Assembly: GCA_934457095.1 (NCBI GenBank)
Contig: CAKSHJ010000017.1
Location: 1-17,909 of the forward strand
Reading direction: 5' to 3'
Source: an uncultured Eubacteriales bacterium
Lineage (GTDB): Bacteria > Bacillota > Clostridia > Oscillospirales > Acutalibacteraceae
DNA length: 17,909 nucleotides
The position numbers and the translations under genes were made by a program. Numbering within the stretch: the first letter of the stretch is position 1; every line of letters begins with the position of its first letter. Under the pieces are notes generated by a model. That model worked only from the letters and a program-made list of their open reading frames with translations, was not told the origin of the DNA and ran no database searches. Positions 8,253 to 14,807 of this stretch are shown here, one piece after another.

Positions 8253-10718
8253 TTATCTTCTTTTTCTAAAACCAAACATCAACAAAATCAATCCGGCGGC
8301 GGGCACAAGCCATGCAATATAAAGCGTACCGCTATCCCCGGTCTGTGGAGAATTTAGCTGCTCTGCCACGGTAAATTCGGCAGAAAATTCTCCCGAAACC
8401 GCCGCAAGCGTTATTGTATGCGTACCTTGAGACAACGTTTGCAAATACGACTGCTTGAGTACAATGATAACGCTGCCCTCGCTTTTTTCATAATACTGTT
8501 CTTCAAGCAATTGTCCGTCTACATAAATGCCGGTAAATTCTGCATACGGCACATCAAACCGAAACCGTAAATCGGTATTACTTCCGGCAGACCAAATTGC
8601 GTTTGCCCCCTCTAATACGACATCCTTACTACGAACTTGCTGTGCTTTCAGTTCTGCCAACTTACGCTCTGCCTCTGTTAACTCCGCTACATTTTTCACT
8701 TGTGCCTGTTGCTCTTCGGTCAAAGCATCATATGCTGCTCTTGCCTGTGCAATTGCCTCCTCGCTTGCCAACGTGACTTCTCCAATCGCAGCAATTTTAT
8801 CTTGTGTCTGCTGAATTTGCTGCTTTAATTCTGCAAATAATTGCTCTGCCTGCTCCAGTAGGGCATAATTGGAAACCAACTCCTGCATATCCAAATCCAA
8901 TGCGTCAAAAGCGTTGCGCGCTGCTGTAATTTTTTCACCGGCAGCCAGCGTAACCTCTCCAATAGCGTCAATTAGATCGGTTACATTTGCAAGCGTTTTT
9001 GCCTGTTCGGCCGTCACTACTGTTAAGTCAATATCCGCCTCTAAGGGAAGCACTTTTTGGTTAACTTGGTTACCATTTTCAGTATCAAGGGTATCGCCGT
9101 ACAACACCGTATTGAAATATACCGTTACACCGGTATCCGCCAAAGAAAGCTTTTTCGCATTTTCAGAAAAGGTTACCTCATCTGTCACATCTCTAAACAG
9201 TTCGTTTGCAAAATATGCCGTTACCCGTAACCCTGTTGTATCCAATGCTTCGCCCTCGGTATAAACCGTTTTCTCCGGTTGATTCTCTACTTTAATTTCG
9301 GTCACCTTAGTGCCCAGCGCCATCATATAGCCGGAATCATTCTTGAAATACATCGTGCCATATTCATCGCAAATCGGTGAACAAATTGCATATTGCGCCT
9401 GTTTTTCGCTGGGTGTAAATAAAACGGGCGCACAATCGTTATAGGTTGTATCCTTGCCCTGAACCTTTACGGTTACGGTTGCCGGGTCAACCACGGCGTT
9501 TACACCGGGCTTATCTTTTATCACGCGAACAGCGCCGGGCGTATAGTTTTCAATAAAATATACATACACATAACCATCGGAATCCTCATATGCTGTAGTC
9601 AACAGACCACTGGTCTGCGGATAGCCCTTGGTGCGGGCAGTATATGCGATTTTTTGACTTGCCAGGTCAATCACGGTAATATTATGACCGCTGTAAGCCG
9701 AAAATTGACTGCTGCCGGCAACCCCTACATATGCGCGCCCGTTATACACTACCGGCGTACTGGTACTCATACCATTGAGCTTAATTTCCTTTAAATCACT
9801 CAATTTTCCCTCTGCATTAGCCGCCACACTATAAAAGCTGCCGCCCTTACTCGTAAAATAATAGCGCATACTCTGCGTATCGTAAGTCACCGAGGAACGA
9901 ATGTCCCCGTTTAAATTGCTGACTTGGTCAATTACCGCGCCGGTTTTCGGGTTCAGAGAAAGCAATGACGAAGTCTGAGAAGTACTGCTTTTGCCATCGT
10001 CGGTACCCACCAGCAAAAAATCGTCGCAAACATAAGCACCCGCCCAGTAATAACCGCCGGTTACCTCGTGCGTCCATACCGCTTTTTTTGTTTCCGTTGT
10101 ATTTTCCGTATCCTCATCGGTTACAGAAAGACATACAAAATTTGCAGGCTTTTCTTCGCCATTCCAAAAACCCGTATAAAGGTAACCATCATGTACTGTC
10201 AACGGGCAATTCGGTTGTCCTTTAAGGCTATCCTGATACACCCACAACGACTCCAAAGTGTCTGCGTCAAATGCCTGCACACGACCATCGGACAGACCTA
10301 CAAAAATCATGCCGTTGGCATATGCAGGCGGTATGATGCTGTAAGCAAGGCTGCCTACCATTGTACCGGTCACACTGTCTAATTCCCCGGTAAAGCGATT
10401 CATACGGCGTATCGTGATTCCGGAACACACAATCAACCAATCTCCCACAATAATCGGCGAGGACGGCGCGTCACTCCAACCGGTACCACACTTGGTCGCC
10501 CAATACAGCGTTGCCGCGTTTGCATTACCTGGTATTTTCGCTGTCACAGCGCCGTTATTATTGCGGTCTGCTCTAAAATTTGGCCAAAAAGCCTCAGTTT
10601 GCACCTGTTCTACAGCATTGTCTGTATTGGTGACGGCAAGGGCAGTTACCGGCAATACCGTACCGGCCATAAATACCGCCAGCACCAACGCCGCAATTTT
10701 TAATTTCAACTGTTTCAA
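8253..10718 (-). CDS. Cell-wall (sortase-type) surface protein with PQQ-like beta-propeller, Ig-like domain and helical repeats
   Basis: An 821-aa protein. The start is TTG at 10716-10718, 9 nt after AGGAGG (10728-10733); the only nearer ATG is followed directly by TAG. A signal peptide (KIAALVLAVFMAGTVLPVTALA) is followed by WPNFRAD and a PQQ-like beta-propeller over residues ~45-470, with blades such as SSPIIVGDWLIVCSG, FVGLSDGRVQAFDADTLESL and STPVVYNGRAYVGVAG. Then come a bacterial Ig-like domain (~475-560, VYTEGEALDTTGLRVTAYF), two ~57-aa helical repeats (IGEVTLAAGEKITAARNAFDAL and IGEVTLASEEAIAQARAAYDAL cores), and a small beta domain. The C-terminus is a sorting signal: SPQTGD (~790), a hydrophobic helix and FRKRR. 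SPxTG-type motifs are known sortase substrates in clostridia; no sortase lies in the window. As the second gene of a B12-riboswitch operon it may capture cobalamin or position the next two proteins, but the ligand is not shown by sequence. Confidence 0.88.
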   Translation of the reverse strand: MKQLKLKIAALVLAVFMAGTVLPVTALAVTNTDNAVEQVQTEAFWPNFRADRNNNGAVTAKIPGNANAATLYWATKCGTGWSDAPSSPIIVGDWLIVCSGITIRRMNRFTGELDSVTGTMVGSLAYSIIPPAYANGMIFVGLSDGRVQAFDADTLESLWVYQDSLKGQPNCPLTVHDGYLYTGFWNGEEKPANFVCLSVTDEDTENTTETKKAVWTHEVTGGYYWAGAYVCDDFLLVGTDDGKSSTSQTSSLLSLNPKTGAVIDQVSNLNGDIRSSVTYDTQSMRYYFTSKGGSFYSVAANAEGKLSDLKEIKLNGMSTSTPVVYNGRAYVGVAGSSQFSAYSGHNITVIDLASQKIAYTARTKGYPQTSGLLTTAYEDSDGYVYVYFIENYTPGAVRVIKDKPGVNAVVDPATVTVKVQGKDTTYNDCAPVLFTPSEKQAQYAICSPICDEYGTMYFKNDSGYMMALGTKVTEIKVENQPEKTVYTEGEALDTTGLRVTAYFANELFRDVTDEVTFSENAKKLSLADTGVTVYFNTVLYGDTLDTENGNQVNQKVLPLEADIDLTVVTAEQAKTLANVTDLIDAIGEVTLAAGEKITAARNAFDALDLDMQELVSNYALLEQAEQLFAELKQQIQQTQDKIAAIGEVTLASEEAIAQARAAYDALTEEQQAQVKNVAELTEAERKLAELKAQQVRSKDVVLEGANAIWSAGSNTDLRFRFDVPYAEFTGIYVDGQLLEEQYYEKSEGSVIIVLKQSYLQTLSQGTHTITLAAVSGEFSAEFTVAEQLNSPQTGDSGTLYIAWLVPAAGLILLMFGFRKRR

Positions 10719-10721
10719 TTT

Positions 10722-10733
10722 CTACATCCTCCT
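10722..10733 (-). promoter_or_regulatory. Ribosome site with adjacent start-stop (ATG TAG) before a TTG start
   Basis: AGGAGG at 10728-10733 is followed directly by ATG-TAG (10727-10722) and, after AAA, by the TTG start of the surface-protein gene. The ATG is too close to the Shine-Dalgarno site for normal use and would give a one-residue frame. The TTG is at an acceptable distance (9 nt), so this site decides the start call. Confidence 0.6.
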
Positions 10734-10745
10734 CAATTTGTTTTC

Positions 10746-10928
10746 TTAATTTGTTTTTCGGTTTTTTAAGCCCGCAGCCTCCAACGCCCGCGGCCACGGA
10801 CCGAGAAACGCCTTAATCCGGGAGAGTGTCACCGCATCAAAATCAGCTTTTTGAGGCAATCTGCCAAGCGCTGCAAATTTCAATTGCAGCTGCTGCTTTG
10901 CCCAATTAGTTTGCTCCTCAGTAGCCAT
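10746..10928 (-). CDS. 60-aa protein with homing-endonuclease-associated repeat (HNH_repeat-like)
   Basis: The ATG at 10926-10928 lies 7 nt after GGAGG (10936-10940), directly behind the riboswitch terminator. The frame is open upstream to 11096, but that extension would run through the terminator and antiterminator RNA and is rejected. The product begins MATEEQTNWAKQQLQLKFAA and ends with the pattern LGRLPQKADFD...LSRIKAFLGPWPRALEAAGLK. This 'LGR.P...dfD......i...fG.W..AleaAGL' layout matches the small helical repeat found beside HNH homing endonucleases and as free-standing small proteins in Firmicutes. No nuclease domain is present. It might bind nucleic acid and act as a local regulator, or serve as a leader gene. 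As the first gene after a B12-controlled terminator it should be strictly cobalamin regulated. It ends 27 nt before the surface-protein start. Confidence 0.75.
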   Translation of the reverse strand: MATEEQTNWAKQQLQLKFAALGRLPQKADFDAVTLSRIKAFLGPWPRALEAAGLKNRKTN

Positions 10929-10940
10929 AAGCGTTCCTCC

Positions 10941-10980
10941 AAATAAAAAACTCTCCCCGCAGTTTAAACGCGGAAAGAGT
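10941..10980 (-). terminator. Riboswitch-controlled intrinsic terminator
   Basis: On the minus strand ACTCTTTCCGC pairs with GCGGGGAGAGT (11 bp including two G-T pairs) around a GTTTAAAC-type loop, followed by TTTTTTATTT. It lies between the cobalamin aptamer and the ribosome site of the first gene, the position expected for transcription attenuation. Confidence 0.85.
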
Positions 10981-11088
10981 GCAACAGATTTCTCAAAAAA
11001 ACACAAGAGTAAAAAGACTTTACTGTGAAAACGCACAAAAGAGCGCACCTTATCTAAGTGAAATTTGAGATAAATCGGTTGCACTCTT
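10975..11088 (-). promoter_or_regulatory. Antiterminator and competing hairpin of the riboswitch expression platform
   Basis: Transcript segment AAGAGTGCAAC (11088-11078) is perfectly complementary to GTTGCACTCTT (10985-10975). The latter includes most of the 5' arm of the terminator, so pairing here blocks termination. The same first segment can instead pair with GGTGCGCTCTT (11049-11039), forming a closed local hairpin with an inner TATCT/AGATA stem, which would free the terminator. A small hairpin just upstream (11090-11107, TTACCA/TGGTGA) may be the P13-like element linking aptamer and platform. The pairings are read from sequence; which forms with ligand is inferred from other cobalamin riboswitches. 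Confidence 0.7.
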
Positions 11089-11114
11089 CTCACCAAAGCT
11101 GTGGTAACCTCTAA

Positions 11115-11298
11115 AGATACGGCAGGTATCCTGACTTATGATTTGCAGTAAATGTACTGCAAAAAGAGCTTCCTTCTCAAGTAAATTGCCCAATGGTCTA
11201 CGCTCTTCTATTCGTCAAATACAGTAATGGCGGTTGTTCCGGATTCGAACCGGATTCCCTTTTCATCTACTCAGTCAACAACTTTTCAAACCGTATCT
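11115..11298 (-). promoter_or_regulatory. Cobalamin (B12) riboswitch aptamer
   Basis: The minus strand shows conserved blocks of the cobalamin family in order: GGGAA (around 11255-11259), a CCGG...CCGG stem with TTCGAAT between, CAACCGCC, ACTGTA, TGACGA, CCATTG (consensus CCACTG), GAGAAGG, and the B12 box GTCAGGATACCTGCC (11135-11121). P1 closes the element with an 8-bp match, AGATACGG (11298-11291) with CCGTATCT (11122-11115). A peripheral hairpin (TTTGCAGTA/TACTGCAAA) is also present. It lies ~30 nt downstream of a strong promoter and upstream of a terminator/antiterminator pair, so cobalamin should reduce expression of the operon. Confidence 0.95.
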
Positions 11299-11325
11299 GC
11301 TTATCAAGGTATAGAATTTTGGAAT

Positions 11326-11355
11326 ATTATAACATATTGCTGAATACTGTGTCAA
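11326..11355 (-). promoter_or_regulatory. Sigma-A-type promoter of the B12 operon
   Basis: TTGACA (11355-11350) and TATAAT (11331-11326) are both perfect consensus hexamers with an 18-nt spacer. The start of transcription would be near 11318, just before the cobalamin aptamer. Confidence 0.88.
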
Positions 11356-11364
11356 CCCCGCAGC

Positions 11365-11397
11365 AAAAAACGACAGCTCCTAAAACTGTCGTTTTTT
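11365..11397. terminator. Intrinsic terminator after the FtsX-type permease gene (symmetrical)
   Basis: AAAAAACGACAG pairs with CTGTCGTTTTTT around a short loop. It has runs of A on one side and T on the other, so it can end transcription on either strand. It starts 2 nt beyond the permease stop and separates that unit from the B12 operon promoter. Confidence 0.88.
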
Positions 11398-11399
11398 CA

Positions 11400-13964
11400 T
11401 CACTCATTCGCCTTGAGCGACTCAATCATATCAATTCTACGCACCTTAAAGAACATCACCACCATCACAAGCAACGCAAATGCCAAGGTAATCAGCACCG
11501 AACCAACATAACTCGCCCAACTGATTCCCCGTCCGAACATCACAAGGTCCAGTTCCACAATTCGCACAATATAATCGGTCATCACAGTGCCAAGTCCTAC
11601 TCCCGCCGCAATACCCAACAAAGTCAACAAAATATTCTCGCGGAATACATACCCGATTGTTTCTTTTGTATTAAAACCCAACACCTTAATGGTCGCAATT
11701 TCGCGCACGCGCTCTTCAATGTTAATGTTCGTCAAATTATACAGCACCACAAACGCCAACGCTCCTGCTGTAAATACAATCACAATTACAATCGCCTGCA
11801 TGCTGGTAATGGTCTGGTTAAACTGGTCAATAATTTTATCGTTATAAGAAAGCGCCATAATTTCATCATTGGCCAGCAATTCTCCGGCAATCTCACTTTT
11901 GCTGTCATCATTCAAATCCGGTACAATTACATACGCATTGGTATAGGTCACTTCCTTGCCAAAAATTTGCGCATATACCTGCTTTGGCATGTAAATATAA
12001 TGAAACGCATAATTCTCCGTAATACCAGTCACCGTAGCCGCATATTCGTCCTCTCCCGCCCGAAAGGCCACCGAATCACCCGTATGCAATCCCAATTTCA
12101 TAGCAATTTTCTCGGTAATCACAACACCGGTTTCCTGTAATTGCAATTTTTCTCCGCTTATCCGGTTACGTAATTCAATATACTCGGTAAATGCATCGTT
12201 GTCCTTCGGCACCACCAAATATGCGTCCATCGTCTCGAAGTCATCGGCATTGTGCGGCGTCACCGTCTGCATGGACAAGCTCAAATGTTTTTTGGTGTAG
12301 TCGTTGCGGTCTAAAAATCCCTCAATTTGCTCAGTTTCCTGCTCAGTTTTCTCCTTGTCATACACCAGCGTGGTATTATAATGCGTAATATCCACAAATT
12401 GCTTCTGCCCAATTACCGAAACCGAGTCATTCAATCCCAACGCGGCAATAATCAACGCCGTACAGCCAGCCACTCCCAAAACCGTCATAAAAAAACGAAT
12501 TTTATAACGGAATAAATTACGTGCGGTCACTTTAGAGGTAAAACTGAAATGTCGCCAAAGAAAACCCATGCGTTCGAGTAAAATACGCTTACCAGGCTTG
12601 GGAGCCTTAGGGCGCATTAAGGCCGAAGGGTTGACCCGCAAAGAATTGTAGCAAGCTATAATAGAAACAAATGAAGTACAAAGCACCGCTGTTATGACCG
12701 CCAAAAACGGGTACAGCCACGGCACATCATAAATCAATTCCGGTAAAGAGGGGTACATTGCTCCGTAAGCCGTATAAATGAGCGCCGGAAACAAAAATAC
12801 ACCAACCAGCAATCCCAATACACAGCCAATCATTCCCGCCAAAAAAGAATAAATAAAAAATTTTCCGGCAATGGCTCCGGAGGAATACCCCAACGCCTTG
12901 AGCGTACCGATTTCAATGCGTTTATCCTCCACCATACGGGTCATGGTAGAAAGCGTAACCAACAGCACCACCGCAATAAAAAATACCGGAAACACCGTAG
13001 CTACTGCGTCTACGCGCTGCGTGTCTGTTTCAAAATCGCCATAGCCCGGGTTATCCTCCCGGTCAAACACATACCACTGCGCCTCTATTTCCGGCATCGG
13101 CTGCGCCTGCACCGGCAGAGCATACCCGCCCATGAACGCCGCATTTGCCTCCAATTGCTCGGCATAAGTCTTTTCCGCTTGCTCCTTAAAAATCTCCACC
13201 CGCTCTTTGCCTAACTTTTCCAATTTCTCGGCAATTTTAGGCATTGCATCTTTATATTCGTCGCTGTAAGGCGAAATACCCTGCGTACTCAAATCAGTCT
13301 GCAAATATACCGCAGTATATTTCTCGTAAACAAAGCTTTGCTCCGGTAGCATAAAAAAGCAAAATACTGTGCCGTCGCCCACGGTGCTTTTGCCCATGTC
13401 GGCGGTAATATACATCGGCGACTCAACAAAACCTACCACCGTATAGGTATCGCCGATTAAAATTTCAGAAAGCTGCTGCTCTCCGGCAGTTTGTGCAAAC
13501 TGCACCGTATCGCCAATCGCAATCGACTCATTGACCGCACTGCTATAACTCACCACACATTCATTTTCGGCCTGCGGCAAATTCCCCTGTACCAAAACCG
13601 CCCGGTTCAGCTGTGGATAATTGCTGTCCTGCTGCGGCAAAGCCATCACTTTTACCGTGGTATTGCGGTTTTCCAAACGCAGCACCACATCAGCCTCGTA
13701 TGAGGGCATGATACCCGCAATATGGTCGGTCTGTGCAATAGACTGCAAGTCCTCGCTGTCAAACCCAACGGTAGACTGCAATTTAAAATCCATCAGCTCC
13801 TGCGTCTGAAAATAATGCTCGGCAGTTTTAAGCATACTGGGGCTTGCGCATTTAATGCCCACAAAAAAGCCCACTCCAAGCGCAATAATCACCAAAATAG
13901 AGATAAACCGTCCAAAGGAATGTCGAATTTCACGCAAGGTATCCTTCCACAAAGCCGACCCCAT
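11400..13964 (-). CDS. ABC transporter permease, FtsX/MacB type with two FtsX domains
   Basis: An 854-aa protein. The ATG at 13962-13964 has GGGGAGG 7 nt upstream; an in-frame TTG at 13986-13988 lacks such a site. One N-terminal helix (FISILVIIALGVGFFVGI) precedes a large outside domain (~45-310). A first FtsX module follows (VEDKRIEIGTLKALGYS between helices, ~320-440), then a fifth helix (FFMTVLGVAGCTALIIAALGL), a second outside domain, and a second FtsX module with VREIATIKVLGFNTKETIGY. This eight-helix, two-module layout is that of the long Firmicutes permeases paired with a MacB/LolD-type ATPase, involved in export of or resistance to peptides or lipids, or in envelope remodelling. The ATPase gene is 33 nt upstream. 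The substrate cannot be told from sequence. It is separated from the B12 operon by a terminator, so a direct role in cobalamin transport is not supported. Confidence 0.93.
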   Translation of the reverse strand: MGSALWKDTLREIRHSFGRFISILVIIALGVGFFVGIKCASPSMLKTAEHYFQTQELMDFKLQSTVGFDSEDLQSIAQTDHIAGIMPSYEADVVLRLENRNTTVKVMALPQQDSNYPQLNRAVLVQGNLPQAENECVVSYSSAVNESIAIGDTVQFAQTAGEQQLSEILIGDTYTVVGFVESPMYITADMGKSTVGDGTVFCFFMLPEQSFVYEKYTAVYLQTDLSTQGISPYSDEYKDAMPKIAEKLEKLGKERVEIFKEQAEKTYAEQLEANAAFMGGYALPVQAQPMPEIEAQWYVFDREDNPGYGDFETDTQRVDAVATVFPVFFIAVVLLVTLSTMTRMVEDKRIEIGTLKALGYSSGAIAGKFFIYSFLAGMIGCVLGLLVGVFLFPALIYTAYGAMYPSLPELIYDVPWLYPFLAVITAVLCTSFVSIIACYNSLRVNPSALMRPKAPKPGKRILLERMGFLWRHFSFTSKVTARNLFRYKIRFFMTVLGVAGCTALIIAALGLNDSVSVIGQKQFVDITHYNTTLVYDKEKTEQETEQIEGFLDRNDYTKKHLSLSMQTVTPHNADDFETMDAYLVVPKDNDAFTEYIELRNRISGEKLQLQETGVVITEKIAMKLGLHTGDSVAFRAGEDEYAATVTGITENYAFHYIYMPKQVYAQIFGKEVTYTNAYVIVPDLNDDSKSEIAGELLANDEIMALSYNDKIIDQFNQTITSMQAIVIVIVFTAGALAFVVLYNLTNINIEERVREIATIKVLGFNTKETIGYVFRENILLTLLGIAAGVGLGTVMTDYIVRIVELDLVMFGRGISWASYVGSVLITLAFALLVMVVMFFKVRRIDMIESLKANE

Positions 13965-13997
13965 ATCTGTACCTCCCCTCTTTTTCAAATTGCCGAC

Positions 13998-14702
13998 TCA
14001 CCATTCAATTTGCTCAACCGGAACCGGGTTTTCATTGTATACATTACTGATAACTTTGCTGTTTTTCATGGTAATAATACGATTTGCCATAGGAGTAATG
14101 GCATGATTATGCGTAATTAAAATCACCGTCATACCGTCACGGTAACAAGTGTCCTGCAACAATTTTAAAATTGTTTTGCCCGTATTGTCATCCAACGCTC
14201 CGGTAGGCTCATCGCACAGTAACAATTTGGGATTCTTGGCAAGTGCGCGGGCAATTGAAACCCGCTGCTGCTCTCCGCCCGAAAGCTGCGATGGAAAATT
14301 ATCCATACGCTCTCCCAGCCCCACATTTTTCAGAACAGTGGTAACATCCAGCGGCTCTTTACAAATTTGACAGGCAAGTTCCACATTTTCTTTGGCAGTC
14401 AAATTGGGCGCCAAGTTGTAAAATTGAAACACAAACCCAATATCATAGCGACGGTACAGCGTCAAATCACGCTCTTTCATACCGCTTATCTGTCTACCGT
14501 CCACAAAAATATTTCCCTCATCACAGTGATCCATGCCACCCAGTATATTCAGCACCGTAGATTTTCCCGCACCGCTTGAGCCGACAATCACGGCAAATTC
14601 GCCCTTATTCACGCCAAAAGAAACATCGTCATTTGCAGTAATGGTAACCTCGCCCATTTTATAGCGTTTATATACATGGTCAAATTCCACAAAAGCACCC
14701 AC
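13998..14702 (-). CDS. ABC transporter ATP-binding protein, MacB/LolD type
   Basis: A 234-aa protein from GTG at 14700-14702, with a GGGGG-rich site about 6 nt upstream; an overlapping ATG (14702-14704) is in another frame. Walker A is GSSGAGKST (residues 41-49), the Q-loop is around FVFQFYNL (Gln93), the signature is LSGGEQQ (140-146), Walker B is LLLCDEPTGALD (160-171), and the switch His is in LITHNHA. The 'PTGALD' and 'FQFYNL' wording is typical of ATPases that drive FtsX-type permeases rather than importers. All catalytic residues are present. It is the first gene of a two-gene unit with its own promoter and the permease directly downstream. Confidence 0.95.
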   Translation of the reverse strand: MGAFVEFDHVYKRYKMGEVTITANDDVSFGVNKGEFAVIVGSSGAGKSTVLNILGGMDHCDEGNIFVDGRQISGMKERDLTLYRRYDIGFVFQFYNLAPNLTAKENVELACQICKEPLDVTTVLKNVGLGERMDNFPSQLSGGEQQRVSIARALAKNPKLLLCDEPTGALDDNTGKTILKLLQDTCYRDGMTVILITHNHAITPMANRIITMKNSKVISNVYNENPVPVEQIEW

Positions 14703-14725
14703 ATCAATCCCCCCTATTATTTTTT

Positions 14726-14753
14726 ATTATACCAAATTTTTGCCTATTGTTCA
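14726..14753 (-). promoter_or_regulatory. Promoter of the MacB/FtsX-type ABC operon
   Basis: A consensus TATAAT (14731-14726) lies 24-29 nt before the GTG start region. The best -35 is weak (TGAACA at 14753-14748, 16-nt spacer), so the promoter may depend on an activator. No operator repeat is evident. Confidence 0.6.
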
Positions 14754-14765
14754 TGAATAAAAAGT

Positions 14766-14792
14766 AAAAAATAAGCGTCGCCAAATGGCGAC
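14766..14792 (-). terminator. Intrinsic terminator of the ABC-exporter operon
   Basis: GTCGCC-ATTT-GGCGAC forms a 6-bp G+C-rich stem, followed on the minus strand by GCTTATTTTTT. It begins 16 nt after the stop of the exporter permease gene. Confidence 0.8.
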
Positions 14793-14807
14793 ACCCCTGC
14801 TACACGA

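Noticed and set aside
10929..11096. N-terminal extension of the 60-aa repeat protein to a 116-aa frame
   Set aside because: The extension would be encoded by the antiterminator and terminator sequences, while a strong ribosome site directly precedes the internal ATG at 10928.
11236..11260. tRNA-like T-arm (GGTTCGAATCC within a perfect stem)
   Set aside because: No acceptor, D or anticodon arms surround it, and it falls exactly where the cobalamin aptamer has its GGGAA..CCGGT..AATCCGG stem.
11193..12140. 315-codon open frame on the plus strand
   Set aside because: It runs antisense across the riboswitch, promoter and terminator and into the permease gene; the predicted protein is His/Asn/Arg-rich with no domain pattern.
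11400..14702. ABC transporter pair as the B12 importer for the nearby riboswitch operon
   Set aside because: The permease is of the FtsX type and the ATPase of the MacB/LolD type, unlike BtuC/BtuD, and a terminator plus a separate promoter isolate this unit from the riboswitch.
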